Shown here in pieces: positions 43,288 to 51,772 of a stretch of DNA of 64,000 nucleotides. Source of the DNA: Streptomyces justiciae (GTDB lineage Bacteria > Actinomycetota > Actinomycetes > Streptomycetales > Streptomycetaceae); contig NZ_JADDXU010000012.1 in the NCBI RefSeq assembly GCF_015163075.1, positions 271,672 through 335,671 of the forward strand. Direction: 5' to 3'. Numbering within the stretch: position 1 is the first letter of the stretch; each line of letters begins with the position of its first letter. Below the pieces are notes generated by a model that was given only the letters and a program-made list of their open reading frames with translations, ran no database searches and was not told the DNA's origin. The position numbers and the translations under genes were made by a program.

Positions 43288-43506
43288 CTACTCGCCACCC
43301 TTCTGAACGAAGCTTCGAACGAAATCCTCTGCGTTCTCCTCGAGGACATCGTCGATCTCGTCCAGAACCGAGTCCACGTCATCGCTCAGCTTCTCGTGGC
43401 GCTCCTTGAGGTCTTCCGAGCCCTGCGCCTCCGCAGTCTGCTCCTCGACCTCTTCCGTGGAGCGCGTCGCCTTCTGCTGGCCGCCGCCGGTGTCCTTGGT
43501 TGCCAT
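43288..43506 (-). CDS. pup: prokaryotic ubiquitin-like protein Pup
   Basis: A 72-residue largely disordered protein modifier beginning MATKDTGGGQQKATRS and ending FVQKGGE. The coiled-coil-forming segment that binds ARC is LKERHEKLSDDVDSVLDEIDDVLEE. The C-terminal residue is already Glu rather than Gln, so it can be ligated by PafA without prior deamidation. ATG 43506 has GGTGAGGG upstream. Confidence 0.97.
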   Translation of the reverse strand: MATKDTGGGQQKATRSTEEVEEQTAEAQGSEDLKERHEKLSDDVDSVLDEIDDVLEENAEDFVRSFVQKGGE

Positions 43507-43644
43507 AACCCTCACCCCGCTCGTTTCGCCCGACATGGTCGCCAGGTCGGCTTATCCGCCGATCGGTGATGATCAGACCCTACAAGCCGGGTCTGACATC
43601 GGCCCCGCAGTTTCCTCAACGTGCGGGGGCCACCTCGATGATTC

Positions 43645-43673
43645 CCGGACGGAGGGATTTCCACCCTGTCCGG
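43645..43673 (-). terminator. hairpin between dop and pup
   Basis: CCGGAC (43645-43650) pairs with GTCCGG (43668-43673), and the stem continues with AGGG/CCCT after a 2-nt bulge. It follows the dop stop codon by 23 nt and could partly terminate dop transcription before pup. Confidence 0.4.
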
Positions 43674-43695
43674 CCGACACTGCCCGTGTAACCGC

Positions 43696-45207
43696 TCAGC
43701 CGCCCGAGAGGACCCTGACCAGGTCTTCCGCCGTGCGACAGCGGTCCAGGAGCTCCTTGACGTGATTTCGCGTTCCGCGTAGTGGTTCCAGGGTTGGGAC
43801 CCGCTGGAGGGAGTCGCGGCCCGGGAGGTCGAAGATGACGGAGTCCCAGGAGGCCGCGGCGACGTCGTCGGCGTACTGCTCCAGGCAGCGGCCGCGGAAG
43901 TAGGCGCGGGTGTCCTCCGGGGGCTTGGTACGGGCGCGCTCGACGTCCGCCTCGTCCAGGAGTCGCTTCATGCGGCCGCGGGCCGCGAGGCGGTTGTAGA
44001 GGCCCTTCTCGGCGCGTACGTCGGCGTACTGGAGGTCGAGGAGGTGGAGTTTCGCGGCGTCCCAGTCGAGGCCGTCGCGGCGGCGGTAGCCCTCCATGAG
44101 CTCGCGCTTGGCGACCCAGTCGAGTTCGCCTGCGAGGCTCATGGGGTCGTTCTCGAGCCGGTTGAGGGTGTCTTCCCAGCGGGCGAGGACGTCCTTGGTC
44201 TGTTCGTCGGCGTCGGCGCCGAAGCGTTCCTCGACGTACTTGCGGGAGAGCTCGAAGTACTCCATCTGAAGTTGGACCGCGGTGAGTGTGCGGCCGCTGC
44301 GGAGCGTGACCAGGCGTTGCAGGGTGGGGTCGTGGGAGACCTGGTGGAGGGTGCGGACGGGCTGGTCGACGGCGAGGTCGACGGCGATGAAGCCGTCCTC
44401 GATCATCGAGAGGACGAGGGCTGTCGTGCCGAGCTTCAGGTAGGTCGAGATCTCGGAGAGGTTCGCGTCGCCGATGATCACGTGCAGGCGGCGGTATTTC
44501 TCCGCGTCCGCGTGCGGCTCGTCCCGCGTGTTGATGATCGGGCGCTTCAGGGTCGTCTCCAGGCCTACCTCGACCTCGAAGTAGTCCGCGCGCTGGCTGA
44601 TCTGGAAGCCGTGTTCGTGGCCGTCCTGGCCGATGCCGACGCGGCCGGCGCCGGTGACGACCTGGCGGGAGACGAAGAAGGGGGTGAGGTGGCGCACGAT
44701 GTCCGAGAAGGGGGTTTCCCGCTTCATCAGGTAGTTCTCGTGCGTGCCGTAGCTGGCGCCCTTGTTGTCGGTGTTGTTCTTGTAGAGGTGGATGGGCTGG
44801 GCGCCGGGGAGTGCGGCGGCGCGTTCGGCGGCCTCGGCCATGATGCGTTCGCCGGCCTTGTCCCAGAGGACGGCGTCGCGGGGGTTGGTGACTTCGGGGG
44901 CGCTGTATTCGGGGTGTGCGTGGTCGACGTAGAGCCTGGCGCCGTTGGTGAGGATGACGTTGGCGAGGCCGATGTCCTCGTCGGTGAGCTGGCTGGAGTC
45001 GGCGGCCTCGCGGGCGAGGTCGAAGCCTCGCGCGTCCCGTAGCGGGTTCTCCTCCTCGAAGTCCCAGCGGGCCCGGCGGGCCCGGTGCATCGCCGCCGCG
45101 TAGGCGTTGACGATCTGGGACGAGGTGAGCATGGCATTGGCGTTGGGGTGGCCGGGGACGGAGATCCCGTACTCCGTCTCGATGCCCATTACTCGCCGTA
45201 CGGTCAT
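43696..45207 (-). CDS. dop: depupylase / Pup deamidase Dop
   Basis: A 503-residue glutamine-synthetase-like enzyme, paralogue of PafA: RRVMGIETEYGISVPGHPNAN at the N-terminus, VDHAHPEYSAPEVTNPRDAV, IHLYKNNTDNKGASYGTHENYLM and RPIINTRDEPHADAEKYRRLHVIIGDANLSEISTYLKLG. It removes Pup from substrates; since Pup here ends in Glu, the deamidase activity is not needed. It follows arc and precedes pup in the same direction. Confidence 0.96.
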   Translation of the reverse strand: MTVRRVMGIETEYGISVPGHPNANAMLTSSQIVNAYAAAMHRARRARWDFEEENPLRDARGFDLAREAADSSQLTDEDIGLANVILTNGARLYVDHAHPEYSAPEVTNPRDAVLWDKAGERIMAEAAERAAALPGAQPIHLYKNNTDNKGASYGTHENYLMKRETPFSDIVRHLTPFFVSRQVVTGAGRVGIGQDGHEHGFQISQRADYFEVEVGLETTLKRPIINTRDEPHADAEKYRRLHVIIGDANLSEISTYLKLGTTALVLSMIEDGFIAVDLAVDQPVRTLHQVSHDPTLQRLVTLRSGRTLTAVQLQMEYFELSRKYVEERFGADADEQTKDVLARWEDTLNRLENDPMSLAGELDWVAKRELMEGYRRRDGLDWDAAKLHLLDLQYADVRAEKGLYNRLAARGRMKRLLDEADVERARTKPPEDTRAYFRGRCLEQYADDVAAASWDSVIFDLPGRDSLQRVPTLEPLRGTRNHVKELLDRCRTAEDLVRVLSGG

Positions 45208-45408
45208 GCGGCCCTCCTTGCCCGGCGGCGCCCTCGGTCGGGGGCGGCGCTCAAGTACCGCTGGCGCTCCGGTGCGTGTGCGGTGCCCGTCCCCGCACTG
45301 CGCGACTCGGCGGTACCGAAGAGCCTAGAACGGCTTTGCGCTGGTGGGGAGATCATTTGCGTCATTGCCTTGCACGCCTGTGGTTGTGGCTGTGTCCTGG
45401 AAAACAGT

Positions 45409-45443
45409 CGGCTGCGGGTACCCGGTGAGGGCACCCGCAGCCG
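45409..45443 (-). terminator. terminator after arc
   Basis: CGGCTGCGGGT (45409-45419) and ACCCGCAGCCG (45433-45443) form an 11-bp perfect stem with a 13-nt loop, 10 nt after the arc stop codon. On the leftward strand ACTGTTTTCC follows. Confidence 0.75.
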
Positions 45444-45452
45444 CCCTGTTTT

Positions 45453-47219
45453 TTACAGGTACTGACCGGTGTTCGCCACCGTGTCGATGGAGCGTCCGGT
45501 GTCGGCGCCCTGCTTTCCGGTGATGAGGGTACGGATGTAGACGATCCGTTCGCCCTTCTTTCCGGAGATGCGGGCCCAGTCGTCCGGGTTGGTGGTGTTG
45601 GGGAGGTCCTCGTTCTCCTTGAACTCGTCCACGCAGGCCTGGAGGAGGTGGGAGACGCGGAGTCCCTTCTGGTTGTGGTCGAGGAAGTCCTTGATGGCCA
45701 TCTTCTTGGCGCGGCCGACGATGTTCTCGATCATGGCGCCGGAGTTGAAGTCCTTGAAGTAGAGGACTTCCTTGTCTCCGTTGGCGTAGGTGACTTCCAG
45801 GAAGCGGTTTTCCTCGGATTCGGCGTACATGTGCTCGACGGCCGTCTGGATCATGCTCTGGACGGTCGTTTCCTTGCTGCCGCCGTGCTCGCCGAGGTCG
45901 TCGGAGTGCAGGGGGAGGCGCTCGGTGAGGTACTTGCCGAAGATGTCCTTGGCGGCCTCGGCGTCGGGACGTTCGATCTTGATCTTCACGTCCAGGCGGC
46001 CGGGGCGCAGGATGGCGGGGTCGATCATGTCCTCGCGGTTGGAGGCGCCGATGACGACCACGTTCTGCAGGCCTTCGACTCCGTCGATCTCGGCGAGGAG
46101 CTGGGGGACGATGGTGTTCTCCACGTCCGAGCTGACGCCGGATCCGCGGGTGCGGAAGAGGGATTCCATCTCGTCGAAGAAGACGATGACGGGGGTGCCT
46201 TCGCTGGCCTTCTCCCTCGCACGCTGGAAGACGAGGCGGATCTGCCGCTCGGTCTCGCCGACGTACTTGTTGAGGAGTTCGGGGCCCTTGATGTTGAGGA
46301 AGAAGCTCTTGCCCTGGGCCTGGCCGGTGACCTCGGCGACCTTCTTGGCCAGCGAGTTGGCGACGGCCTTGGCGATGAGTGTCTTGCCGCATCCGGGGGG
46401 TCCGTAGAGCAGGACGCCCTTGGGCGGGCGGAGTTCGTGCTCCTTGAACAGGTCCGGGTAGAGGTAGGGCAGTTCAACCGCGTCGCGGATGGCTTCGATC
46501 TGGCCGCCGAGGCCGCCGATCTGTTCGTAGCCGATGTCGGGGACTTCTTCGAGGACGAGTTCTTCGACCTCGCTCTTGGGCACGACTTCGTAGACGTAGC
46601 CGGAGCGGGGTTCGAGCAGGAGGGCGTCGCCGGGGCGGATGGTGATGTCCAGCAGTGGCTCGGCGAGCCGTACCACCCGTTCCTCGTCGGTGTGCCCCTG
46701 CACGAGGGCGCGTTCGCCGTCCTCGAGGATCTCCTTGAGGGTGACGATGTCGCCGACGCTCTCGAACTCCATGGCCTCGACCACGTTGAGTGCTTCGTTG
46801 AGCATCAGTTCCTGGCCGCGCCGGAGTTCTTCGAGGTCGACGCTGGGGCTGACGTTCACCCGGAGTTTGCGTCCTCCGGTGAAGATGTCGGCGGTGCCGT
46901 CCTCGTTGGCTTGCAGGAAGACGCCGAAGCCGGCCGGGGGCTGTGCGAGCCGGTCGACTTCTTCCTTGAGGGCCACGATCTGGTCGCGGGCCTCGCGGAG
47001 CGTGTTCGCGAGTCGCTCGTTCTGGGCGGACACGCCGGCCAGATTGGTCTGCAGCTCGACGATCCGCTCTTCGAGAATCCTCGTGTGCCGCGGAGAGTCG
47101 GCGAGCTTGCGTCGCAGGACGGCGATCTCCTGCTCAAGGTAGGCAATCTGCCCGGCCGGGTCGTCGGACCCTCGTCCCGGGCGGATGCCGCGGTTCATGT
47201 CGTCGTCGTGGGCTGCCAC
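45453..47219 (-). CDS. arc: proteasome-associated AAA+ ATPase ARC (Mpa)
   Basis: A 588-residue hexameric unfoldase. Residues 20-80 are a coiled coil (IAYLEQEIAVLRRKLAD ... LANTLREARDQIVALKEEVDRL) that captures Pup; two OB folds follow (about 85-230); the AAA domain has Walker A GPPGCGKT and Walker B VIVFFDEMESLF. The C-terminus TGQYL contains the QYL tail that docks into the proteasome alpha ring. GTG 47219 gives MAAHDDDMNRG and has GGAGGTGAGG just upstream; a TTG farther up is unlikely. First gene of the Pup-proteasome run. Confidence 0.97.
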   Translation of the reverse strand: MAAHDDDMNRGIRPGRGSDDPAGQIAYLEQEIAVLRRKLADSPRHTRILEERIVELQTNLAGVSAQNERLANTLREARDQIVALKEEVDRLAQPPAGFGVFLQANEDGTADIFTGGRKLRVNVSPSVDLEELRRGQELMLNEALNVVEAMEFESVGDIVTLKEILEDGERALVQGHTDEERVVRLAEPLLDITIRPGDALLLEPRSGYVYEVVPKSEVEELVLEEVPDIGYEQIGGLGGQIEAIRDAVELPYLYPDLFKEHELRPPKGVLLYGPPGCGKTLIAKAVANSLAKKVAEVTGQAQGKSFFLNIKGPELLNKYVGETERQIRLVFQRAREKASEGTPVIVFFDEMESLFRTRGSGVSSDVENTIVPQLLAEIDGVEGLQNVVVIGASNREDMIDPAILRPGRLDVKIKIERPDAEAAKDIFGKYLTERLPLHSDDLGEHGGSKETTVQSMIQTAVEHMYAESEENRFLEVTYANGDKEVLYFKDFNSGAMIENIVGRAKKMAIKDFLDHNQKGLRVSHLLQACVDEFKENEDLPNTTNPDDWARISGKKGERIVYIRTLITGKQGADTGRSIDTVANTGQYL

Positions 47220-47799
47220 GGTCCTCACCTCCTCCAAGGGGAGCTGGACGCTTCCAGACCCTACCTGGGTGGGTGTCGATTGAAACCCCTAGATCACAAA
47301 GAGTGTCAAGGTGTGTCGTCGGTCACCCTGCGCTCTCCCTCACGCCGTCTGAATACCCAGTCAACGTGATTCAGAAGCCGACTGTTCCTGGGCAGGAGTG
47401 CTCGAAATCTTCCACGGCGGGGGTGAGTTGCGCGCAGCGCCGCCGGTCGGGGGCTCGTGGGGCCCGGTGATCGGGCCTTCGGTGCTTGTTCGCTGGGGCG
47501 TGGGGTCGGTCGGTCGGTGGCGGGGTGGTGTTGACGGAGCGTGTGCGGGCGGGTGGGGTGCGTCATGGTGGTGGCGGCCGGGGTGCGGGCCGGGTCGGCG
47601 GCTGCCGGGTGGTGGCACGGGGGGCGCACGGGTGTGGGGCGGGGGTGTCTCGACCGGTGCGCGAGGTGTGATCGAGGTGCATTCGAGGGGTACTCCACCG
47701 GCGCGCGATGGGCTGGGCTGGTCCGGGGGCTTGTCTGGGATGTTCGTACGGTGGCGGGGGTAGGGTCGGGGGTGTTGAGCACCGGAGGTGGCAGGAGAC
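47220..47799. other. 580-bp intergenic region between arc and ferredoxin gene
   Basis: Divergent promoter region. A TTGACA-like element for leftward arc transcription lies at 47304-47309 (complement). From about 47400 the rightward strand is strongly G-rich and the complement C-rich, with simple-sequence character; open frames there encode Pro/Arg-rich low-complexity peptides and look non-coding. No RNA gene or clear dyad was found. Confidence 0.6.
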
Positions 47800-48105
47800 G
47801 TGAGCGTGCAGCAGGAGGCCGGGGTCGTCGGTGAGGCTCTGGAGGTCTGGATCGATCAGGATCTCTGTACCGGCGACGGCATCTGTGTCCAGTACGCGCC
47901 TGAGGTGTTCGAGCTGGACATCGACGGTCTGGCGTATGTGAAGGGCGCGGACGACGAGCTGCTGCAGTCCGCGGGCGCGTCGACGCCGGTGCCGCTGCCG
48001 TTGCTGACGGATGTGGTGGACTCGGCCAAGGAGTGCCCGGGCGAGTGCATTCATGTGCGCCGGGTGTCGGACGGGGTCGAGGTGTACGGGCCCGACGTGG
48101 CGTGA
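47800..48105 (+). CDS. 3Fe-4S/4Fe-4S single-cluster ferredoxin
   Basis: A 101-residue ferredoxin with cluster ligands in DLCTGDGICVQYAPEVFEL (Cys-x5-Cys) and AKECPGECIHV (Cys-x3-Cys). Small Streptomyces ferredoxins of this kind donate electrons to cytochromes P450 or other oxygenases. The start is either GTG 47800 or GTG 47806; the latter is better spaced from AGGAG at 47793-47797, and both give almost the same protein. No P450 is adjacent; the nearest is the conservon P450 32 kb away. Confidence 0.88.
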   Translation: MSVQQEAGVVGEALEVWIDQDLCTGDGICVQYAPEVFELDIDGLAYVKGADDELLQSAGASTPVPLPLLTDVVDSAKECPGECIHVRRVSDGVEVYGPDVA

Positions 48106-48198
48106 CCGCGCGCGGGTGCGGGTCGGCGGCGTCGTACCGGGCGGAACGCTTGTTGTCGCTCTGTCAGTTGGCCGCCGCCGTGGCGTGCTGAGCGGGGC

Positions 48199-48777
48199 TC
48201 AGACGCTCTGTGCGCCCGCCGGGGTGGTGCGCAGGAAGGTGCCGTTCTTCCACTGCCACTTCGCGCTCGTCTTCACGTCCGGGCAGCAACTGGGTACGGA
48301 GTCCGAGGAGTAGCCGAGTGTGTCGGCGAGGACGGTTCCGTCGGTGAGGGCGAGGTTCTTGACGGTGATGCGGTCCTTGGGGTCGATCAGGGTCGCCACG
48401 ACGCGGGGCTTCTTGGCGTCGGCGGCCTGGGTGAGGACGTAGACGCCGTCGGGCGGGGTGCCCATGGGGGCGTCGCAGTGGACGACCGCGACGGTCTCGG
48501 GGCGGTCGTCGCCGTCGAGGTCGCCGGTTGCCTTCTTCACCACCAGGGCTTTGACGGGGCCGCAGTCGATCGGGAAGTCGACGTGGGCCGGGTTCGGGGC
48601 GGTGGTGGTCGCGGGGGCTTTCTGCGACTGGGGGCCTGCGGCCTGGGCGGCGGTGGCCGGATTCGGCTGGAGGACCGAGGAGAGGGCCACGACGCCTGCC
48701 ACGGCGGTGGCGGTGGCCACCCAGTGGATGGGGCGGGTGTGGGTGTGAGCGAGTTCCGGAACCGCGGATTGCTGCAC
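48199..48777 (-). CDS. secreted or membrane-anchored protein of unknown function
   Basis: A 192-residue protein with an N-terminal hydrophobic segment (WVATATAVAGVVALSSVL, residues about 18-36) that can act as signal peptide or anchor, then an Ala/Pro/Thr-rich linker and a globular extracellular domain. GDLDGDDRPETVAVVHC resembles an FG-GAP/VCBS-like calcium-binding repeat, and SCCPDVKTSAKWQW supplies a cysteine pair. GTG 48777 is chosen for GGGAG upstream. Convergent with the ferredoxin gene; no functional partner visible. Confidence 0.7.
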   Translation of the reverse strand: MQQSAVPELAHTHTRPIHWVATATAVAGVVALSSVLQPNPATAAQAAGPQSQKAPATTTAPNPAHVDFPIDCGPVKALVVKKATGDLDGDDRPETVAVVHCDAPMGTPPDGVYVLTQAADAKKPRVVATLIDPKDRITVKNLALTDGTVLADTLGYSSDSVPSCCPDVKTSAKWQWKNGTFLRTTPAGAQSV

Positions 48778-48915
48778 TAGGGGTGACTCCCGAGAGGGCT
48801 GTGGCGGTGGGGGTGTCCCGCATGGTGCCACACGTCACAAGGGAGCGGAACGGCGGGGTCGGTGGTTGTCGCACGGACCTCGGGGTCCGCGGCGCCGGCA
48901 ACGAAAAGGCGCCGG

Positions 48916-48950
48916 GGCCGAGTTCCGGAGCTGGTGTCGGGAACTCGGCC
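48916..48950 (-). terminator. terminator after trmI
   Basis: GGCCGAGTTCC (48916-48926) and GGAACTCGGCC (48940-48950) form an 11-bp perfect stem with a 13-nt loop, 36 nt after the methyltransferase stop codon. Confidence 0.75.
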
Positions 48951-48986
48951 GCGGCGCGGTTGCGTTGTACGCGGCACGGGGCCGCC

Positions 48987-49889
48987 TCAGCGGCCGGAGC
49001 CTCCGTCGGCGTTGGGGCCGGCGTAGTCCTCGCCGTAGGCGCCCTTGGCGGGGCGGCGGCGGCGCATGGGCGGCTCGACGCCGTCGGCGAGGCGGCGGGC
49101 GGTGAGGAGGAAGCCGGTGTGGCCGATCATCCGGTGGTCCGGGCGGACGGCGAGGCCCTCGATGTGCCAGTTGCGGATCATCGTCTCCCAGGCGGTCGGC
49201 TCGTTGAAGGAGCCGATCTCGCGGATGGACTCGACGGTCCGGGCGAGCTGGGTGGTGGTGGCGACGTAGCAGCAGAGGATGCCGCCGGGGACGAGCGCCT
49301 TGGAGACGGCCTCGAGGCATTCCCAGGGGGCGAGCATGTCGAGGATGACGCGGTCGACGTCGGTGTCGGACAGGTTGTCCTGGAGGTCGCCGACGGTGAG
49401 CTGCCAGGCGGGGTGGGGGCCGCCGAAGTAGCGCTCGACGTTCGCCTGCGCGATCTCGGCGAAGTCCTCGCGGCGCTCGTAGCTGTGGAGCATGCCCTGG
49501 TCGCCGATGGCGCGCAGCAGGAAGCTGCTGAGCGAGCCGGAGCCTACGCCGGCTTCGACGACGCGTGCGCCGGGGAAGATGTCGGCGAAGGCGAGGATCT
49601 GTCCCGCGTCCTTCGGGTAGACGACGGCTGCCCCGCGGGGCATGGACAGGACGTAGTCGGGGAGCAGGGGGCGCAGCGCGAGGTAGGCGACGTTACCGGT
49701 GGTGCGGACAACGCTGCCCTCGGGAGCGCCGATCAGCTCGTCGTGCGGGAAGGAACCCTTGTGGGTGTGGAAGTTCTTTCCCTCTTCGAGCGTGAACGTG
49801 TAGTGGCGGCCCTTGGGGTCGGTCAGCTGAACCTGGTCCCCGACCTTGAAGGGCCCGCGCCTGCGGGCGGCACCGGTCGGTTCGGACAT
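48987..49889 (-). CDS. trmI: tRNA (adenine-58-N1)-methyltransferase TrmI
   Basis: A 300-residue SAM-dependent methyltransferase. The SAM-binding core is ARVVEAGVGSGSLSSFLLRAIG near 105-125 with MLHSYERREDFAEIAQANVE following, and RVILDMLAPWECLEAV near 183 holds the catalytic Asp motif. It methylates A58 in the T loop of tRNA, as a tetramer. The last 20 residues are Arg/Gly-rich. Often found next to arc in actinobacteria, as here with only a ferredoxin and a secreted protein between. Confidence 0.93.
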   Translation of the reverse strand: MSEPTGAARRRGPFKVGDQVQLTDPKGRHYTFTLEEGKNFHTHKGSFPHDELIGAPEGSVVRTTGNVAYLALRPLLPDYVLSMPRGAAVVYPKDAGQILAFADIFPGARVVEAGVGSGSLSSFLLRAIGDQGMLHSYERREDFAEIAQANVERYFGGPHPAWQLTVGDLQDNLSDTDVDRVILDMLAPWECLEAVSKALVPGGILCCYVATTTQLARTVESIREIGSFNEPTAWETMIRNWHIEGLAVRPDHRMIGHTGFLLTARRLADGVEPPMRRRRPAKGAYGEDYAGPNADGGSGR

Positions 49890-49938
49890 GTGAACAGACT
49901 ACCGGCGTTTCGGAGGGCCGCCGACCACGAGGAAGCCC

Positions 49939-49965
49939 GAGCACCGCTTCAGGAGAGCGGTGCTC
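49939..49965 (-). terminator. terminator directly after the M50 protease gene
   Basis: GAGCACCGCT (49939-49948) and AGCGGTGCTC (49956-49965) form a 10-bp perfect stem with a 7-nt loop that begins immediately at the stop codon of the protease gene. Confidence 0.75.
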
Positions 49966-51597
49966 TCAGCTGGGGCGGGCCATGGCCTTGACGAAGGCGC
50001 GCTCGACGTCGGCGGCGGACAGGACGCCGTAGATCTCGCCGGTGTCCTCGACGACGAGGTACTCGGTGGCGGGGGTGGCGCGCAGGGCGTCGAGGAGGTC
50101 CTCGCCCGCCAGTTCTGCGGAGACGCGCATGCCGTCGGTGAGGTCCTGGGCGAGACCGCTGACGGCGACCCAGGGGCGGCGGTGTTCGGGGACGCCGACG
50201 ATGGCGGCCTCGCGGACGAGGGAGAGGGGTTCGCCGTCGGTGTCGACGACGACGAGGGCGCGGGCGCCGGCTTCGTTGGCGCGGCGCAGGGCCTCGGAGA
50301 GGGGGGTGTCGGTCTCGACGGGGACGGCGCGGCGGGTGAGGTTGCGGGCGCGGAGTTCCGGGAGGTGTTCGCGCAGGCGGGCCATGCGGAGGCTGTTGCC
50401 GGCGCCGGTCCAGATGATCGCGGCAAGGATGGCGGCGAGCAGGGCATCCATGACGGTGTCCATGCCGACGTTGTCCTCGGCGTTGGAGCCGAGGGCTCCG
50501 GACTGGGTGAGCAGCGGGAGGCCGATGAGGACGGAGACGGCGAGGGCGCGGCCGACCCAGGCGGCGGCGATGGTGCCGCTCATGGGCTTGCCGGTGATCT
50601 TCCAGACGACGGCGCGGAGCATGCGGCCGCCGTCGAGGGGGAGGCCGGGCAGGAGGTTGAAGGCGGCCACGATGAGGTTGGAGATCATCAGGCCGGCGAG
50701 GAGGACGCCGGGGACGGTGCCGGGTTCGACGGGCTGGAGGGCGACGTAGAAGAGGCCGGCGAGGACGAGGGAGAGCAGGGGGCCGACGAAGGCCAGCACG
50801 AACTCGCGGCCGGGGGTCTCGGCCTCCTTCTCGATCTCGGAGACGCCGCCGAAGAACTGGAGCTGGATGCGGCGCACGGGGAGCTTGAAGCGGAGGGCGG
50901 CGACCGTGTGGGCGAGTTCGTGGACGAGGACGGAGGCGTAGAAGGCGACGGCGAAGAAGAGGGAGACGAGGTAGCGGGCGGCGCCGAGTTCGGGCAGGAC
51001 GCGGTCGAGCTGTCCGCCGAAGACCCAGGTGATGAGGGCGGCCACGAGGAACCAGCTGGGCGCGACGTACACGGGCACGCCGAAGGGGCGTCCCATGAGC
51101 AGCCCACCACCGGGTTCGCGCTGCCGCTGGGGCGGGCGGCCCTTGGTGGTGCCGGAGTGGGCGAGGGTGCGGTGGTCGTGGGCGGGGTCTTGGTCGCTGG
51201 TGCGGTGGTCGTGGGCGGGGGCCGGGTCTTCGTCGTGGGGGGTGGGGGCGTTCGGCGTCGGGTGGTCCTCGACGTCACGGGTGCGCTCGCTGGTGTCGCC
51301 GACGGCGTTGTCTTCCGGCGCCGCGCCCTGCCGCTCGGCCTCGGCGTCCTTGGTGGTGCTTGAGCCACTCGAAGTGCTCGGAGCGGTCGGGGTGTCCTCG
51401 CCCGGCGTCGCAGCGTCAGTGGGGCCGGTCGTGGGCTCGTCCCGCTCCCCCGTGGCGGGGTCGGTGTCCGTCGCCTTCGCGGGGTGTTCGTCGGGTGTAG
51501 GGGGTGCGGGGTCGGCGGCCGGGGCCGTAGGGCCTGCGTGCTGGGTCGGCTCGTCGTTGCCGGACCGCGGCTGCCCGCTCCCGCCGCTCTCGTCCAC
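49966..51597 (-). CDS. site-2-protease-family (M50) membrane metalloprotease with CBS domains
   Basis: A 543-residue protein. Residues 1-160 are a Pro/Thr/Asp-rich disordered extension; the membrane protease follows with zinc motif VLVHELAHTVAAL near 228 and NLLPGLPLDGGRML near 310 (second metal ligand). Two CBS-type modules occupy about 425-540 (VPVETDTPLSEALRRANEAGARALVVVDTDGEPLSLV and TPATEYLVVEDTGEIYGVLSAADVERAF). It probably cleaves membrane-embedded substrates and is tuned by adenine nucleotides at the CBS pair. An AHDHRT peptide is repeated near residues 128-145, from a 33-bp direct repeat. Confidence 0.9.
   Translation of the reverse strand: MDESGGSGQPRSGNDEPTQHAGPTAPAADPAPPTPDEHPAKATDTDPATGERDEPTTGPTDAATPGEDTPTAPSTSSGSSTTKDAEAERQGAAPEDNAVGDTSERTRDVEDHPTPNAPTPHDEDPAPAHDHRTSDQDPAHDHRTLAHSGTTKGRPPQRQREPGGGLLMGRPFGVPVYVAPSWFLVAALITWVFGGQLDRVLPELGAARYLVSLFFAVAFYASVLVHELAHTVAALRFKLPVRRIQLQFFGGVSEIEKEAETPGREFVLAFVGPLLSLVLAGLFYVALQPVEPGTVPGVLLAGLMISNLIVAAFNLLPGLPLDGGRMLRAVVWKITGKPMSGTIAAAWVGRALAVSVLIGLPLLTQSGALGSNAEDNVGMDTVMDALLAAILAAIIWTGAGNSLRMARLREHLPELRARNLTRRAVPVETDTPLSEALRRANEAGARALVVVDTDGEPLSLVREAAIVGVPEHRRPWVAVSGLAQDLTDGMRVSAELAGEDLLDALRATPATEYLVVEDTGEIYGVLSAADVERAFVKAMARPS
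51166..51220. repeat. 33-bp direct repeat inside the M50 protease N-terminal region
   Basis: A 22-bp sequence at 51166-51187 recurs at 51199-51220 with a 33-bp period, encoding the repeated AHDHRT peptide in the disordered extension. The 11-codon period keeps the frame. Confidence 0.8.
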
Positions 51598-51772
51598 GGT
51601 GTCCCCTCGTTCGAAGCGTCTTCCGCGCCTGCCGGCGGAAGGGTCTCGGGGTCGATGGTATGCGGCGGTCGCGACGCGTTCCGCCCCGGCACCCCCTGTG
51701 TTTCCCGGGCTGTCGTGCGGGTCGCGGCGGCGAGTGGGTCACTGTCAGTGGTGGGCCGTAAGGTCTGTGGGC

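Noticed and set aside
47306..47782. Minus-strand frame in the arc-ferredoxin gap
   Set aside because: Pro/Arg/Thr-rich product with no domain; the region looks noncoding on both strands.
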